Assembly: GCA_030680655.1 (NCBI GenBank)
Contig: JAUXUZ010000513.1
Coordinates: 1 to 32,173, forward strand
Length of the DNA stretch: 32,173 bases
DNA from: Phycisphaerales bacterium
Lineage (GTDB): Bacteria > Planctomycetota > Phycisphaerae > Phycisphaerales > UBA1924
Direction of reading: 5' to 3'
In this document: positions 16,545 through 24,554 of the stretch, piece after piece
Numbering within the stretch: the first letter of the stretch is position 1
Layout: the number at the start of each line of letters is the position of its first letter
Notes under the pieces: generated by a model
What the model was told of the DNA's origin: nothing
Database searches by the model: none
Seen by the model: the letters and a program-made list of their open reading frames with translations, nothing else
Made by a program: the position numbers and the translations under genes

Positions 16545-17216
16545 TCACGCGGGCGGCGTGCCCGCCACGAAGGGCCCCCAGACCGACGGCACCTCGAGCG
16601 CTGCCGCCAGCATCGGGCGGAACTCCGCGAGCCGGTGCTCAACAACCCCGAACCTGCGCATGTGGTCGTTTGCGAACTGCGTGTCGAGCATCACAAAGCC
16701 GCGACGCCGGAGGTGGTGCCAAAGGTGCACCAGGCACACCTTGCTCGCTCCCGTTGCGTCATCTTGCGCGCTGCCCCTCTCCGTGAACTTGCTCTCGCCG
16801 AAGAACACACCGCCGATGTGAACGCCGTACAGGCCGCCGACCAAGCGCCCGGTCCGGTACGCTTCGACGCTGTGGGCGTGCCCGGCCGCGTGCAGGCGGT
16901 CGTACGCGTCGATGATCCAATCGTTGATCCATGATCCCCCCCGAGGCTGGTCTGCGCATGCGCGGATCACCCTTCCGAATGCGCAGTCGCTGCGGACTTC
17001 GAACCGCCCGGATCTCACCAGCGCTCGCAGCGACCGCGGCACGTGCAGGCATCCATCACTCAGCGGGAGCACGGAGCGCGGGTCGGCCTCGTAGAACGCC
17101 ACTTTGCCGCGTCGGCCGTCGGCCATAGGGAACATGCCCTGCGACCAGGCACGCAGCAGCATGGGCACCGGGTCAGGTTGTCCAGGTTCCGCGCCCGATG
17201 GGGTTCGCTCGGCCAC
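16545..17216 (-). CDS. aat: Leucyl/phenylalanyl-tRNA-protein transferase
   Basis: A 223-residue protein of the N-end rule pathway; it adds Leu or Phe from aminoacyl-tRNA to proteins with N-terminal Arg or Lys, marking them for ClpS/ClpAP. Family landmarks are LLRAWSQGMFPMAD near the N-terminus, FYEADPRSVLPL, 'SWINDWIIDAYDRLHAAGHAHSVE', 'LVGGLYGVHIGGVFFGESKF' and 'LDTQFANDHMRRFGV'. The length is close to the E. coli enzyme. The GTG at 17216 gives the full frame; an ATG at 17162 just before LLRAW is a possible alternative. It sits 25 bases after the PEGA lipoprotein gene and 33 before thrC. Confidence 0.94.
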   Translation of the reverse strand: MAERTPSGAEPGQPDPVPMLLRAWSQGMFPMADGRRGKVAFYEADPRSVLPLSDGCLHVPRSLRALVRSGRFEVRSDCAFGRVIRACADQPRGGSWINDWIIDAYDRLHAAGHAHSVEAYRTGRLVGGLYGVHIGGVFFGESKFTERGSAQDDATGASKVCLVHLWHHLRRRGFVMLDTQFANDHMRRFGVVEHRLAEFRPMLAAALEVPSVWGPFVAGTPPA

Positions 17217-17241
17217 GGCCGACCGTAGCCACAGAGCGGCG

Positions 17242-17940
17242 TCAGGGTTGTGTGCCAGCGCCGGCGAGCGCTGCGGCGCTCAGGGCCGCCGCGGTGAGCA
17301 GGTCGTGCTCGCGCTCTGTGATCACACCCTGCTCGAGAAGCCGGTCGATGCGTGCAATCTGCTCGGCGAGCACCGTTGCGGACGCAGGCTGGGGCTTCGC
17401 GGTCGGCGTGGGCTGCTGCACGATCGGTGGTGTGGCAACGGCGGGCACCGCTGCGACTTTGACAGGTGATGGACTGCTCGTGACGGGGGGCGCGCCGGTG
17501 ACAGCCGCCACAGTCGTCCCGACCGTCGGCACAGCGGACTCGAGTTGAACGGTCAGGCGGTCCGGGTAGAGTTCAAACGCCGCTCCGCTGGCCGAGTCGA
17601 GTGCGGCCGCAAGTAGATTGGAGTTACTCGCGTCGGCGTTCCCTCGCTGGCTTGTCAGCGTTGTGGTCACGTCTTTGTACCCGTCCTTGCTCAGCCGCAC
17701 GGTGTGCGAGTGCCCGCGTGCGAGCATGATAAACGTCGGGGTGGTGCGGGCTGGGTATCCGGCAATACTGACCTTTGCTCCCGCCGGGTCGGACCTGATC
17801 TCAACCATCTGCTTGTTCCCCTGCAGAACAGTCTGGCTGGTCGCCAGTGGCAGGGCGACCTGGGTCGCCGCAATCGGGATCGCCAGCTGGCAGGCCGCCA
17901 GCGGCAGGAACAGGAAGAGAAGGGGGATGATGCGCAGCAT
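17242..17940 (-). CDS. PEGA-domain lipoprotein
   Basis: A 232-residue protein with a type II signal and lipobox LAAC (Cys17). Residues about 45-85 form a PEGA-like beta domain ('VEIRSDPAGAKVSIAGYPARTTP' split around Gly, then HTVRLSKDGYKD), a fold usually found in envelope proteins. A Val/Pro/Ala-rich linker (about 145-190) leads to a short helical C-terminus, 'EQIARIDRLLEQGVITERE', that resembles a SHOCT motif. GGAGG lies six bases before the ATG. It is probably anchored in a membrane facing the periplasm; its specific role is unknown. It is the first gene of a likely unit with aat and thrC, though no functional link is evident. Confidence 0.75.
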   Translation of the reverse strand: MLRIIPLLFLFLPLAACQLAIPIAATQVALPLATSQTVLQGNKQMVEIRSDPAGAKVSIAGYPARTTPTFIMLARGHSHTVRLSKDGYKDVTTTLTSQRGNADASNSNLLAAALDSASGAAFELYPDRLTVQLESAVPTVGTTVAAVTGAPPVTSSPSPVKVAAVPAVATPPIVQQPTPTAKPQPASATVLAEQIARIDRLLEQGVITEREHDLLTAAALSAAALAGAGTQP

Positions 17941-18064
17941 GGGTGCCTCCGGTCGTGCGCCTTATCGGCGGCCCGGGAGGGGGAGATAACCCAGTGGGCG
18001 CAGGGCCCACCCGCTTGCTGAAGTTGTGCTTATCGGGCCGTTGAGTCTTGCGCGGCGGACCCGA

Positions 18065-18934
18065 TCACCAGCCGTTCAGGGCAGCGAGGATGCTCGCGGC
18101 GTTGAACAGCGCGTGCACAACGATCGGCGTGACGACGGAGCCGGTGCGGGCGAAGAGCAGCCCGAGGCAGACTGAGAGGGAAAAGAGCAGCGAGGCGGCG
18201 GCCCAGAACGACCCGGCGGGGATCGCGCCGGCGTGCATGACGGTAAAGAGCGCCGATGTGAACACGACCGCCGGCCAGGTGGCGCGGGTCAGCGTCATGA
18301 GCCCCCGCTGCAGCAGCGCCCGGTAGCAGACCTCTTCGATGATCGGCGCACCGATCACCGCTGCCGCGATCAGGAACCAGCGCCACTGAGGCTCGTTGGT
18401 CGGCTCGACGATGCGCTTGAGCAGGCTGTGAGCGGTACGGTCAACCGGCTGGCCCAGCACCTCGCTGAGCTTGGTTGCAATGACGCCAATGGCGAACACC
18501 ATCGGCAGCACCAAAAACGCCCAGAGCATTGCGCTGCCCGCGATGGCCGGCAGCCGCGACGGCGAAGGGTCGAAGGGTTGGAGCACCAGTCGGCGTGACC
18601 ACCAGGCGATCGCCACGACGGCGGGCATGCCCATCAACATCGCGAGCACCACCGTGTGCGCGACCATCTCCAGAGGAGGCTCTATCGGCCCACCGGGGAT
18701 GGCGCGGAACGCCGCCTGGCCCGAGAGCACCGAGGCGATCCAAGCCAGCAGGATCGAGACTGAGTACGCGGCGAACGCGCCGAGCAGGAGTGGGGGCGCG
18801 AGTTCGCCCGCCTGCCCCGGCTTCCGCGGCACAAACGACGGGAGTTCGGGCGAGAACAGCCGCAGCCGCACCGCCAGCGCTGCGGCGAGCGCAGCGGCGA
18901 TGATCAACCCGAGTAGGGGGAGAGATGCTGTCAC
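18065..18934 (-). CDS. CPBP family intramembrane metalloprotease
   Basis: A 289-residue polytopic membrane protein of the CPBP (CAAX protease and bacteriocin-processing, Abi) family. The conserved motifs are IIEEVCYRALLQRG (E200, E201, R205), FTSALFTVMHAG and the last HALFNAAS helix. Together they form the intramembrane Glu/His active site. Substrates in bacteria are mostly unknown. The frame starts at a GTG (18934) without a clear ribosome site, so the exact start is uncertain. It is divergent from the secreted paralogue pair at 19146. The 210-base gap between them holds a GGCGGG/CCCGCC hairpin (19069-19086). Confidence 0.88.
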   Translation of the reverse strand: MTASLPLLGLIIAAALAAALAVRLRLFSPELPSFVPRKPGQAGELAPPLLLGAFAAYSVSILLAWIASVLSGQAAFRAIPGGPIEPPLEMVAHTVVLAMLMGMPAVVAIAWWSRRLVLQPFDPSPSRLPAIAGSAMLWAFLVLPMVFAIGVIATKLSEVLGQPVDRTAHSLLKRIVEPTNEPQWRWFLIAAAVIGAPIIEEVCYRALLQRGLMTLTRATWPAVVFTSALFTVMHAGAIPAGSFWAAASLLFSLSVCLGLLFARTGSVVTPIVVHALFNAASILAALNGW

Positions 18935-19145
18935 GAGGAAGAACCGGGGGCCACCAGCGTAGGTGTTTGTTGGGGGGCGCGAGAGAAACTGCAGGGTTTA
19001 GACGGAGTTTGGTCACAAAGAACGATGCGGGGCTGCATCCAGCATACCACACCGCCGAACACCCTTTGGGCGGGCCCGGTCCCGCCGTTCTACCATCGGT
19101 CAAATGCCCGGTTCTCGGGCCATCACCGGCTTTCAGGAGCTGTCT

Positions 19146-20123
19146 ATGCGGTTGCCAATATGGATGGGGATGCTGTCGGTCGCGGGCGTGGTGTGGGCGG
19201 CCGGCACGGCCAACGCGCAGGTTGACCCAGCGGCCAAGAAGGCGCTGGACGAGTCGGCCGACGCCATCAAGAACATGGGGCCCTGCACCTTCACGGTCAA
19301 GATGGGCACCGAGGGGCTGGGCAAGTTCGGCCTCAGCGCCGAGATGCAGGTGAAGCTCATCCGCGGCTCCGGCAAGAACGGGCACAGCTTTCAGATGCTC
19401 GGCGAGTTCAACTCACCCGGCGGCAAGCCGGAGGACATCAAGGTCAACTCGGCGTACATCGAAGCGAAGATGGGCGAGTGGATCGATGAACCCGCCAAGA
19501 CCCTTTTTATCCGCCCGCTGAGGGCCGTCAAGGCCGACCCGGCTTCGAAAGAGGTGCTTTCCAAGGTGCAGACCCCCAGCAAGGCCTTTGAAGTGCTCTT
19601 CCTTGAGAGTGACCCGTTCAAGAGCGAACTGGCCGCGCCAGAGCTCACGATGGAGAAGGCGGTTGCGGTCAACGGCGAAGAGTGCCAGGTGGTGAAAGCA
19701 ACGCTCGCCGGTGGTTCGGCGTATCGCATGGTCTACATCTCGGCGCTCGACAAGCTGCCGCGCAAGTACGAGCAGTACATGGGCAAGCCGGGCGGCCTGC
19801 AGCAGATCCGGCACTTCGAAGTCAAGGACCTCAACACCGAGACGAAGTTGACGGTGGCGGACATTCACCTCAAATTGCCCGCCGGCTTCAAGACCGACAA
19901 GGTCGATCTGCCCCCCCCGCCTCCCCCGCCCCCGCCCGCGCCTCCGGCCGGCCAACGCGGCGACAGCAAGGACAAGGAGAAAGGGGAGCCCGAGAAGGAG
20001 AGCGACAAGGAAAAAGAGAAGCGGTTGGAGGAGCAGCGCGAGAAGATCAAAGAGAAGCAGCGCGGCAAGGCCCCCGAGGAGCCCTTCGTTCCACAGTCTG
20101 CTCCCCCGGGTAAGGCGGGCTGA
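19146..20123 (+). CDS. Secreted LolA/DUF2092-like protein with polyproline and charged tail
   Basis: A 325-residue protein. The ATG at 19146 follows AGGAG by six bases; an upstream ATG (19104) lacks a ribosome site and would bury the signal peptide. Signal peptide about 1-24 (ending TANA). The central region (25-250) is beta-rich, with 'ADAIKNMGPCTFTVK' near the start and 'DKLPRKYEQYMGKPGG' later. These recur in the next gene and recall the LolA-like or DUF2092 lipoprotein-carrier fold (inference from pattern only). A run of nine prolines then leads to a highly charged Lys/Glu coiled-coil-like tail (about 270-305). The proline run would need EF-P for efficient translation. Function unknown. 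Confidence 0.7.
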   Translation: MRLPIWMGMLSVAGVVWAAGTANAQVDPAAKKALDESADAIKNMGPCTFTVKMGTEGLGKFGLSAEMQVKLIRGSGKNGHSFQMLGEFNSPGGKPEDIKVNSAYIEAKMGEWIDEPAKTLFIRPLRAVKADPASKEVLSKVQTPSKAFEVLFLESDPFKSELAAPELTMEKAVAVNGEECQVVKATLAGGSAYRMVYISALDKLPRKYEQYMGKPGGLQQIRHFEVKDLNTETKLTVADIHLKLPAGFKTDKVDLPPPPPPPPPAPPAGQRGDSKDKEKGEPEKESDKEKEKRLEEQREKIKEKQRGKAPEEPFVPQSAPPGKAG

Positions 20124-20137
20124 GGTGCACGTTGTTT

Positions 20138-20161
20138 GGCGATCGCCAGGCGGCGATTGCC
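20138..20161 (+). promoter_or_regulatory. Strong intergenic hairpin between the two secreted paralogues
   Basis: GGCGATCGCC (20138-20147) pairs with GGCGATTGCC (20152-20161) around AGGC: ten pairs with one G-U. No T-run follows directly. It could attenuate, terminate weakly or set different message levels for the two genes. The 5' arm is itself palindromic. Confidence 0.4.
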
Positions 20162-20210
20162 GAGGTCTTGATCAGGATTGATCGGCAGGGGGGTTTCTTT
20201 AGGAGTGTCC

Positions 20211-21542
20211 ATGCGTTTGAGCATCAAGTTGGCGGCGGCGAGTGCATCGTTGATCCTGTCGTGGTCTGCGTTTGCGCAGCCCGTCGTCGCACCGGCCGGG
20301 CAACCGGGCGGCGCGGTGGAGTTGAGCGATACGCCAAAGGACGACCCCGAGGCTCGGAAACTGCTTATCGAGAGCGTCGCCGCGATCAACAAGATGGGTC
20401 CGATCAGCTTCAAGGGCCGCTACGCCTCCGCCGGCGCCGCGATGGTGATCGACGGCAACGCCGACGTTCGCTTCGTGCGCAACAACGCCGCGCCGCAGGA
20501 GTCGCTGTTTTGGAGCAAGGGCCGCCTGCAGATGCCGGCCCTCGACAAGCCCGACTTCCATGTCTCCCGCTACACTGATGACAAGGGTGCCAAGCGCACC
20601 GCCTGGCAGGACGATCTGGCGAAGGCTGTCTTCGACCGGCCCGAGGGGCCCGGCCCCGATGGCAAGGAGACCGAGGGCGGGCGTCAGCTCGGCCTGGTCC
20701 TGCGGAGCATGCTGCTGCCGGCGATGATCTCGAACACCCCCTTCGCCGACGAGCTCAAGGAGAGCCACGCCGGCGGGGACGTGATCAAGGCACCGTGCAT
20801 CTTCCTCGCCGACGAGGTGATCGGCGGCGAGCCGTGCAGGGTCATCAGCGTCATCTTCAAGCAGGGCTCGGCGATGCGCAAGATCTGGGTCAGCCCCAAG
20901 GACAAGCTGCCGCGCAAGTACGAGCAGTTCCGCAACGGCCTCTCGCGCTACTGGGAGCTCGACGGGCTCGTCGCCCTTGATGCGTCCAAGGCCGCCGAGG
21001 CCGCCCGCATGCCGACCCCCGACGGCTACCGGCTCGATCAGAGCAACGTCGGGGGTGTTCAGGCACCGGTCGTGACCTCTCCGAGCGCCCCCGGCGTGCA
21101 GCCGGCTGTCACCAGCGGTGGGCCCCAGAACGGGCAGCTTGCGCCCGACTTTGACCTCAAGGCCGCCGGCGGATCGAACCTTACACTCGCCGGGCTGAAG
21201 GGGCAGACCGTGGTCGCCACCTTCGGCGGCAGCGTCTTCCCGCAGAGCTGGAGCAACCAGTCGGCGGCGGCGACTTCACTGGCGGGAAAGCCCGTCAAAG
21301 TGCTCGCGCTCGCCTGCCGCGAGAGCGACCCGGCCCGGGCCACCAAGGCCTTTTCAGACGCTCACGGCGCCGGTCAGCTTCTGCTCGACGCCGACGCCAC
21401 GGCCACTCTCTACAACGTGCGGGGCTTTCCCAGCACCGTCGTGATCGGTCCCGACGGGAAGGTCGCCGCGTTCTTTGAAGGTGTCGTGTCCGAAGCGGAT
21501 CTCGCCGCGGCGGTAGCCGCCGCATCTGCTCCCGCTCACTGA
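20211..21542 (+). CDS. Secreted fusion of LolA/DUF2092-like domain and redox-inactive thioredoxin-fold domain
   Basis: A 443-residue protein. The ATG at 20211 follows AGGAG by five bases; signal peptide about 1-22 (ending AFA). Residues 40-275 are paralogous to the preceding protein: 'AAINKMGPISFKG' and 'DKLPRKYEQFRNG' match at equivalent places. A Pro/Val linker leads to a TlpA/peroxiredoxin-like domain (about 305-443) with 'APDFDLKAAGG', 'LAGLKGQTVVATF' and 'NVRGFPSTVVIGPDGKV'. The usual WCPPC active site is replaced by VFPQS (342-346), so both catalytic cysteines are missing while the cis-Pro segment GFPST remains. It is therefore unlikely to be a disulphide reductase; a binding or structural role is more probable. 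Confidence 0.8.
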   Translation: MRLSIKLAAASASLILSWSAFAQPVVAPAGQPGGAVELSDTPKDDPEARKLLIESVAAINKMGPISFKGRYASAGAAMVIDGNADVRFVRNNAAPQESLFWSKGRLQMPALDKPDFHVSRYTDDKGAKRTAWQDDLAKAVFDRPEGPGPDGKETEGGRQLGLVLRSMLLPAMISNTPFADELKESHAGGDVIKAPCIFLADEVIGGEPCRVISVIFKQGSAMRKIWVSPKDKLPRKYEQFRNGLSRYWELDGLVALDASKAAEAARMPTPDGYRLDQSNVGGVQAPVVTSPSAPGVQPAVTSGGPQNGQLAPDFDLKAAGGSNLTLAGLKGQTVVATFGGSVFPQSWSNQSAAATSLAGKPVKVLALACRESDPARATKAFSDAHGAGQLLLDADATATLYNVRGFPSTVVIGPDGKVAAFFEGVVSEADLAAAVAAASAPAH

Positions 21543-21569
21543 TTGCTCTTCACCACAGGACTGCTTGAG

Positions 21570-21594
21570 CCCCTCCAACTGGAGGGGTTTTTTT
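21570..21594 (+). terminator. Intrinsic terminator after the redoxin-fusion gene
   Basis: CCCCTCC (21570-21576) pairs with GGAGGGG (21581-21587) around AACT and is followed by seven T. The T-run overlaps the stop codon region of the converging protease gene. Confidence 0.95.
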
Positions 21595-22510
21595 ATGGGC
21601 GGTTGCGCCGCCGCGCGGCCAGGGCGATGCCCAAAGCCAGCGCGCCGGTCGCTCCCGGAGTCGGGATCACGCTGTCAATCCACGCGGCATGGGCGCCGCC
21701 GATCAGCACATCCGCCGCGCCCGTTCCGTAGCCAAACGGCGCGGCCGCCCCGGCACCGGTTGTGAACGTAAACGAGTGCACACCCGCGAGCAGCCACGAG
21801 CCCCCCATCAGCACGAACGAGCCACCGCCGCTGTCGCCGGTCGCCGGAGAGCCCTCCATGGCCGTCGCATCGGTGCTTCCAAAGCGGTTGAAGACGCTGG
21901 TGGCCGGCGCATCAAAGTCCATCAACGCCAGCGATGAGGACCACGACGGGTAGACCGACGAGGCAGGAGCGTCGAACGTGTTGGTAACGGCACGGAGCGT
22001 CCCGGGCGGATCGATCAGGCCGATTGAGCCGAAACCGAACGCGCCGTACCCGGTCAGCACAAGCTCCGAGCCGAGCGGCACCGCCCCGCTCAAGCGCGCA
22101 GCGGGTGTGACCGACGTCACAGGTGCGGTCAGTTGCACCAGCGCAAGGTCTGTGCCCGCCGTGAAGTTGCTGCCCGTCCAGCCCGGGTGGACCGCGATCG
22201 CCGTGACGCCGCGGCTCTCGCCGTTGATCGAGACAGAGATCGACGCAAGCGAGAGCGGCGCCCCGCCACTGCCGGTCACGACGTGGGCCGCCGTGAGCAC
22301 CCAGCCCGGCGCGATCAGCGTGCCCGAGCCGATCCCCCCCGCGATCGAGAGCCGGACGGAGCCGGCGAACGCGGGTTGCGCTGCCAACGCCCGCGCGGCG
22401 GCATCGCCCGCATCGTCACGGATGACCGAAGCGGCCGCCCATCCGGCGGTCGATCCAAGCAGCAGCACGGTGATGAGAGTTGGCGACGCCATCGGCAGCT
22501 TGTTCAACAT
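21593..22510 (-). CDS. Secreted trypsin-like serine protease with PEP-CTERM-like sorting tail
   Basis: A 305-residue S1-type protease. The frame is open into the upstream gene, but the first sensible start is the ATG at 22510, directly before the signal peptide (LITVLLLGSTAGWAAAS); no strong ribosome site is present. The catalytic triad is visible: His76 in LTAAHVV, Asp121 in GTDLALVQL and Ser227 in GDSGGGSF. The C-terminus reads VIPTPGATGALALGIALAARRRNRP, written here in pieces: PTPGA, a hydrophobic stretch, then RRRNR. This is the planctomycete-type PEP-CTERM-like anchor, implying exosortase-type processing or membrane retention. The gene converges on the redoxin-fusion gene, with 3' ends overlapping its terminator. 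Confidence 0.88.
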   Translation of the reverse strand: MLNKLPMASPTLITVLLLGSTAGWAAASVIRDDAGDAAARALAAQPAFAGSVRLSIAGGIGSGTLIAPGWVLTAAHVVTGSGGAPLSLASISVSINGESRGVTAIAVHPGWTGSNFTAGTDLALVQLTAPVTSVTPAARLSGAVPLGSELVLTGYGAFGFGSIGLIDPPGTLRAVTNTFDAPASSVYPSWSSSLALMDFDAPATSVFNRFGSTDATAMEGSPATGDSGGGSFVLMGGSWLLAGVHSFTFTTGAGAAAPFGYGTGAADVLIGGAHAAWIDSVIPTPGATGALALGIALAARRRNRP

Positions 22511-22578
22511 ACAACACGCCCGGCCCCGGGGCGACCAATCGTGCCGATAACCAACGGGGATTGAGGGGGTCTGCGCCG

Positions 22579-23586
22579 TCAGTGCGAGGCCATGGCCAGG
22601 TTCTTGCGGATGATCTCCAGCGCCGCATCCAGGTAGGCCTTGTTCCCTTCCCGCTCGATCAGCGCCGGTGCGCACGAGGCCGTCAGCACGCGCCTCACCG
22701 CCGCCAGCCGCCCGTAGTCGCCCTCGCAGTTGAGCCCGAGTTCGCGCCGGTGCAGCGCCAGCTCTTTCAACGGGTTCACGCCGCACATCGCCCCCGGGTT
22801 GCCCCAGTACACGCGCTCAAAGTACAGCGAGTCTTCGATCCAGTGCCCCGCGTGCACCAGCGCCAGGTCGATCAGCACGACGCGCCCGTGCTCGTCGCGC
22901 ACCGCGTTTCCGCCGTGCAGATCGCCGTGGCACCAGTCCACCTTGGATCGAGCCTCCCAGCGGGCCAGCAGGGCGGGGAGCACCCGGTGCACGGCCTTCA
23001 GCTCGTTGTTCCAGACCTGGGCGTCGTGTGGCGAGAGCACCGTTCCGCGGTGCAGCGCATCACGTGACCGGCGCATCATCATTTCCCAGTCGGTCCGTCG
23101 GGGCTGCCGCGCCGAGGCGTCCTCGACCTGCGGGCACAGCTGCTGGAGCCTTGCGCACGCCTCAAGCACCCCCCGCACGGTCCCCTCGTCCATCGAGTTG
23201 CCGATGGTCTTGCCGGGCAGCCGCTCGATCACGAGCCACGCCAGGTCGTGCCCGCCGAGCTCCAGGCCGCACTTGAGCACCCTTGGCGTCACCGGTCGCT
23301 CGTCTTGCTCTTGCAGCGCCGCGAGGCGCGTCGTCCACTTCCATTCCTGATAGCCCACCGGCAGCTTGACGATCACGGGCGCTTCGCGTCCGTCGTCACC
23401 GCGGAGCACCGCCGATGCGGTCGTCCCCCCTCCACGCTGCTGGTCAGAGCGGAACCACGTCAGGTTGCTGAGGCGCCCATCGCCGCCGCACTCGCGCACC
23501 AGCGCCGGGGCGAGCGCTTGCGCCAGCGGCGTGTGCCCGCGCGACGGCGGGGGTGCGGCGTGATGTCCGGCAGACTCTCCGGCCAC
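22579..23586 (-). CDS. Aminoglycoside phosphotransferase-fold (APH/choline kinase-like) protein
   Basis: A 335-residue kinase-fold protein. The Brenner-type catalytic loop is WCHGDLHGGN (Asp222, Asn227). The metal-binding Asp is Asp240 in LIDLALV. The N-lobe has VIVKLP (possible ATP-binding Lys) and WLVIERLPGK (hinge). Members phosphorylate small molecules such as aminoglycosides, choline or sugars, or act on unknown metabolites; the substrate cannot be told here, and clinical resistance should not be assumed. The start is a GTG with no clear ribosome site. It lies 53 bases after rsmA and 68 before the protease. Confidence 0.82.
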   Translation of the reverse strand: MAGESAGHHAAPPPSRGHTPLAQALAPALVRECGGDGRLSNLTWFRSDQQRGGGTTASAVLRGDDGREAPVIVKLPVGYQEWKWTTRLAALQEQDERPVTPRVLKCGLELGGHDLAWLVIERLPGKTIGNSMDEGTVRGVLEACARLQQLCPQVEDASARQPRRTDWEMMMRRSRDALHRGTVLSPHDAQVWNNELKAVHRVLPALLARWEARSKVDWCHGDLHGGNAVRDEHGRVVLIDLALVHAGHWIEDSLYFERVYWGNPGAMCGVNPLKELALHRRELGLNCEGDYGRLAAVRRVLTASCAPALIEREGNKAYLDAALEIIRKNLAMASH

Positions 23587-23639
23587 GCTGGGAGCATACC
23601 ACCCGCCGCAGCGAGTGCCAATGCCGCCACCGAAAACGA

Positions 23640-24479
23640 TCAGGCCGGCTCAGCCTCGATCAGCTCCAGCAGCTGTACAAAGGCCTGAGGCGAGAGCTCC
23701 TCCGGCCTCTGCGTGGCGGACACGCCCGGGGGCAGCGGGTGGTCGCGTCCGAGGATCGAACCGAGCTGCTTCCGGCGCTTCGAGAACGCGCGCTGGCACA
23801 GCGCCGCCAGGCCCGCGCCGTCGCGCGTCAGCGGGTCGGGGCGGCGTCGCACAACGACCATCGCGCTGGTCACCTCCGGCCGGGGCCAGAAGCACTCGGG
23901 CGGCAGCGACGCCACCGTCTCGACCGTCCCCAGCGCCTGCGTCACCACGCTCAGCAGGCCGTACTCCTTGCACGCAGGCCGCGCGCCCATCCGCTGGGCG
24001 ACCTCCTTCTGGATCGTCACCGCCTGCGACGAGCACCGCGGGTGATCGATCAGCAGGTTCAGCATCAGGGGCGTTGCCGCGCCGTAGGGGAGGTTGGCGA
24101 CCAGCTTGAACGGCGTATCGCCGATCGCCGCGGCGGCCGTTTTGTTCAGCACCTTGCCCTTGTCGAGGCAGTCACCCTGCACCAGGCGGAACCGCTCGCC
24201 ACCGCCGTAACCCATCGCGGGCATCCGTTCACCCAGCATCGCCGCGAGCGAGTCGTCCAGCTCGCACGCAACGACGTTGCACCCACGCTCCAGCAGCGCT
24301 TCGGTCAATGTGCCCGTCCCCGGGCCGACCTCGAGCACGAGCTCGCCGGGCTTGACCTCGGCGGCGTCGAGCAGCTTGCCGAGCAGGTTCTTGTCGATCA
24401 GGAAGTTCTGGCCCAGTGCGTGGCGCGGGTGAAGCCCGCGTTCTTCAAGCATCGCTTTGATCTGCGCGAGCGTCTGCAC
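23640..24479 (-). CDS. rsmA: 16S rRNA (adenine1518-N6/adenine1519-N6)-dimethyltransferase
   Basis: A 279-residue KsgA/RsmA enzyme that dimethylates two adjacent adenines near the 3' end of 16S rRNA during small-subunit maturation. Landmarks are HALGQNFLID near the N-terminus, the SAM-binding loop LEVGPGTGTLT, the ACELD acidic motif and the catalytic NLPY in LVANLPYGAATPL. The frame starts at GTG (24479). An ATG close upstream is in another frame. It lies 75 bases after the HAD phosphatase gene. Confidence 0.95.
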   Translation of the reverse strand: MQTLAQIKAMLEERGLHPRHALGQNFLIDKNLLGKLLDAAEVKPGELVLEVGPGTGTLTEALLERGCNVVACELDDSLAAMLGERMPAMGYGGGERFRLVQGDCLDKGKVLNKTAAAAIGDTPFKLVANLPYGAATPLMLNLLIDHPRCSSQAVTIQKEVAQRMGARPACKEYGLLSVVTQALGTVETVASLPPECFWPRPEVTSAMVVVRRRPDPLTRDGAGLAALCQRAFSKRRKQLGSILGRDHPLPPGVSATQRPEELSPQAFVQLLELIEAEPA

Positions 24480-24554
24480 GGGTCATTGTTGGACCGTCGC
24501 CCGACCTTCGCAGGCCGGGATGGCCGGGGTCCATGACGCCCTGGTGAGTGGAGC

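Noticed and set aside
18441..19385. A 314-residue open frame overlapping the CPBP protease and the following gap
   Set aside because: It is a shadow of the CPBP gene, shows no domain, and crosses the start of the divergent secreted gene.
22579..23586. Aminoglycoside-resistance gene
   Set aside because: The fold is clear but the family is broad, and there is no mobile context or resistance-specific signature, so a resistance claim is not supported.
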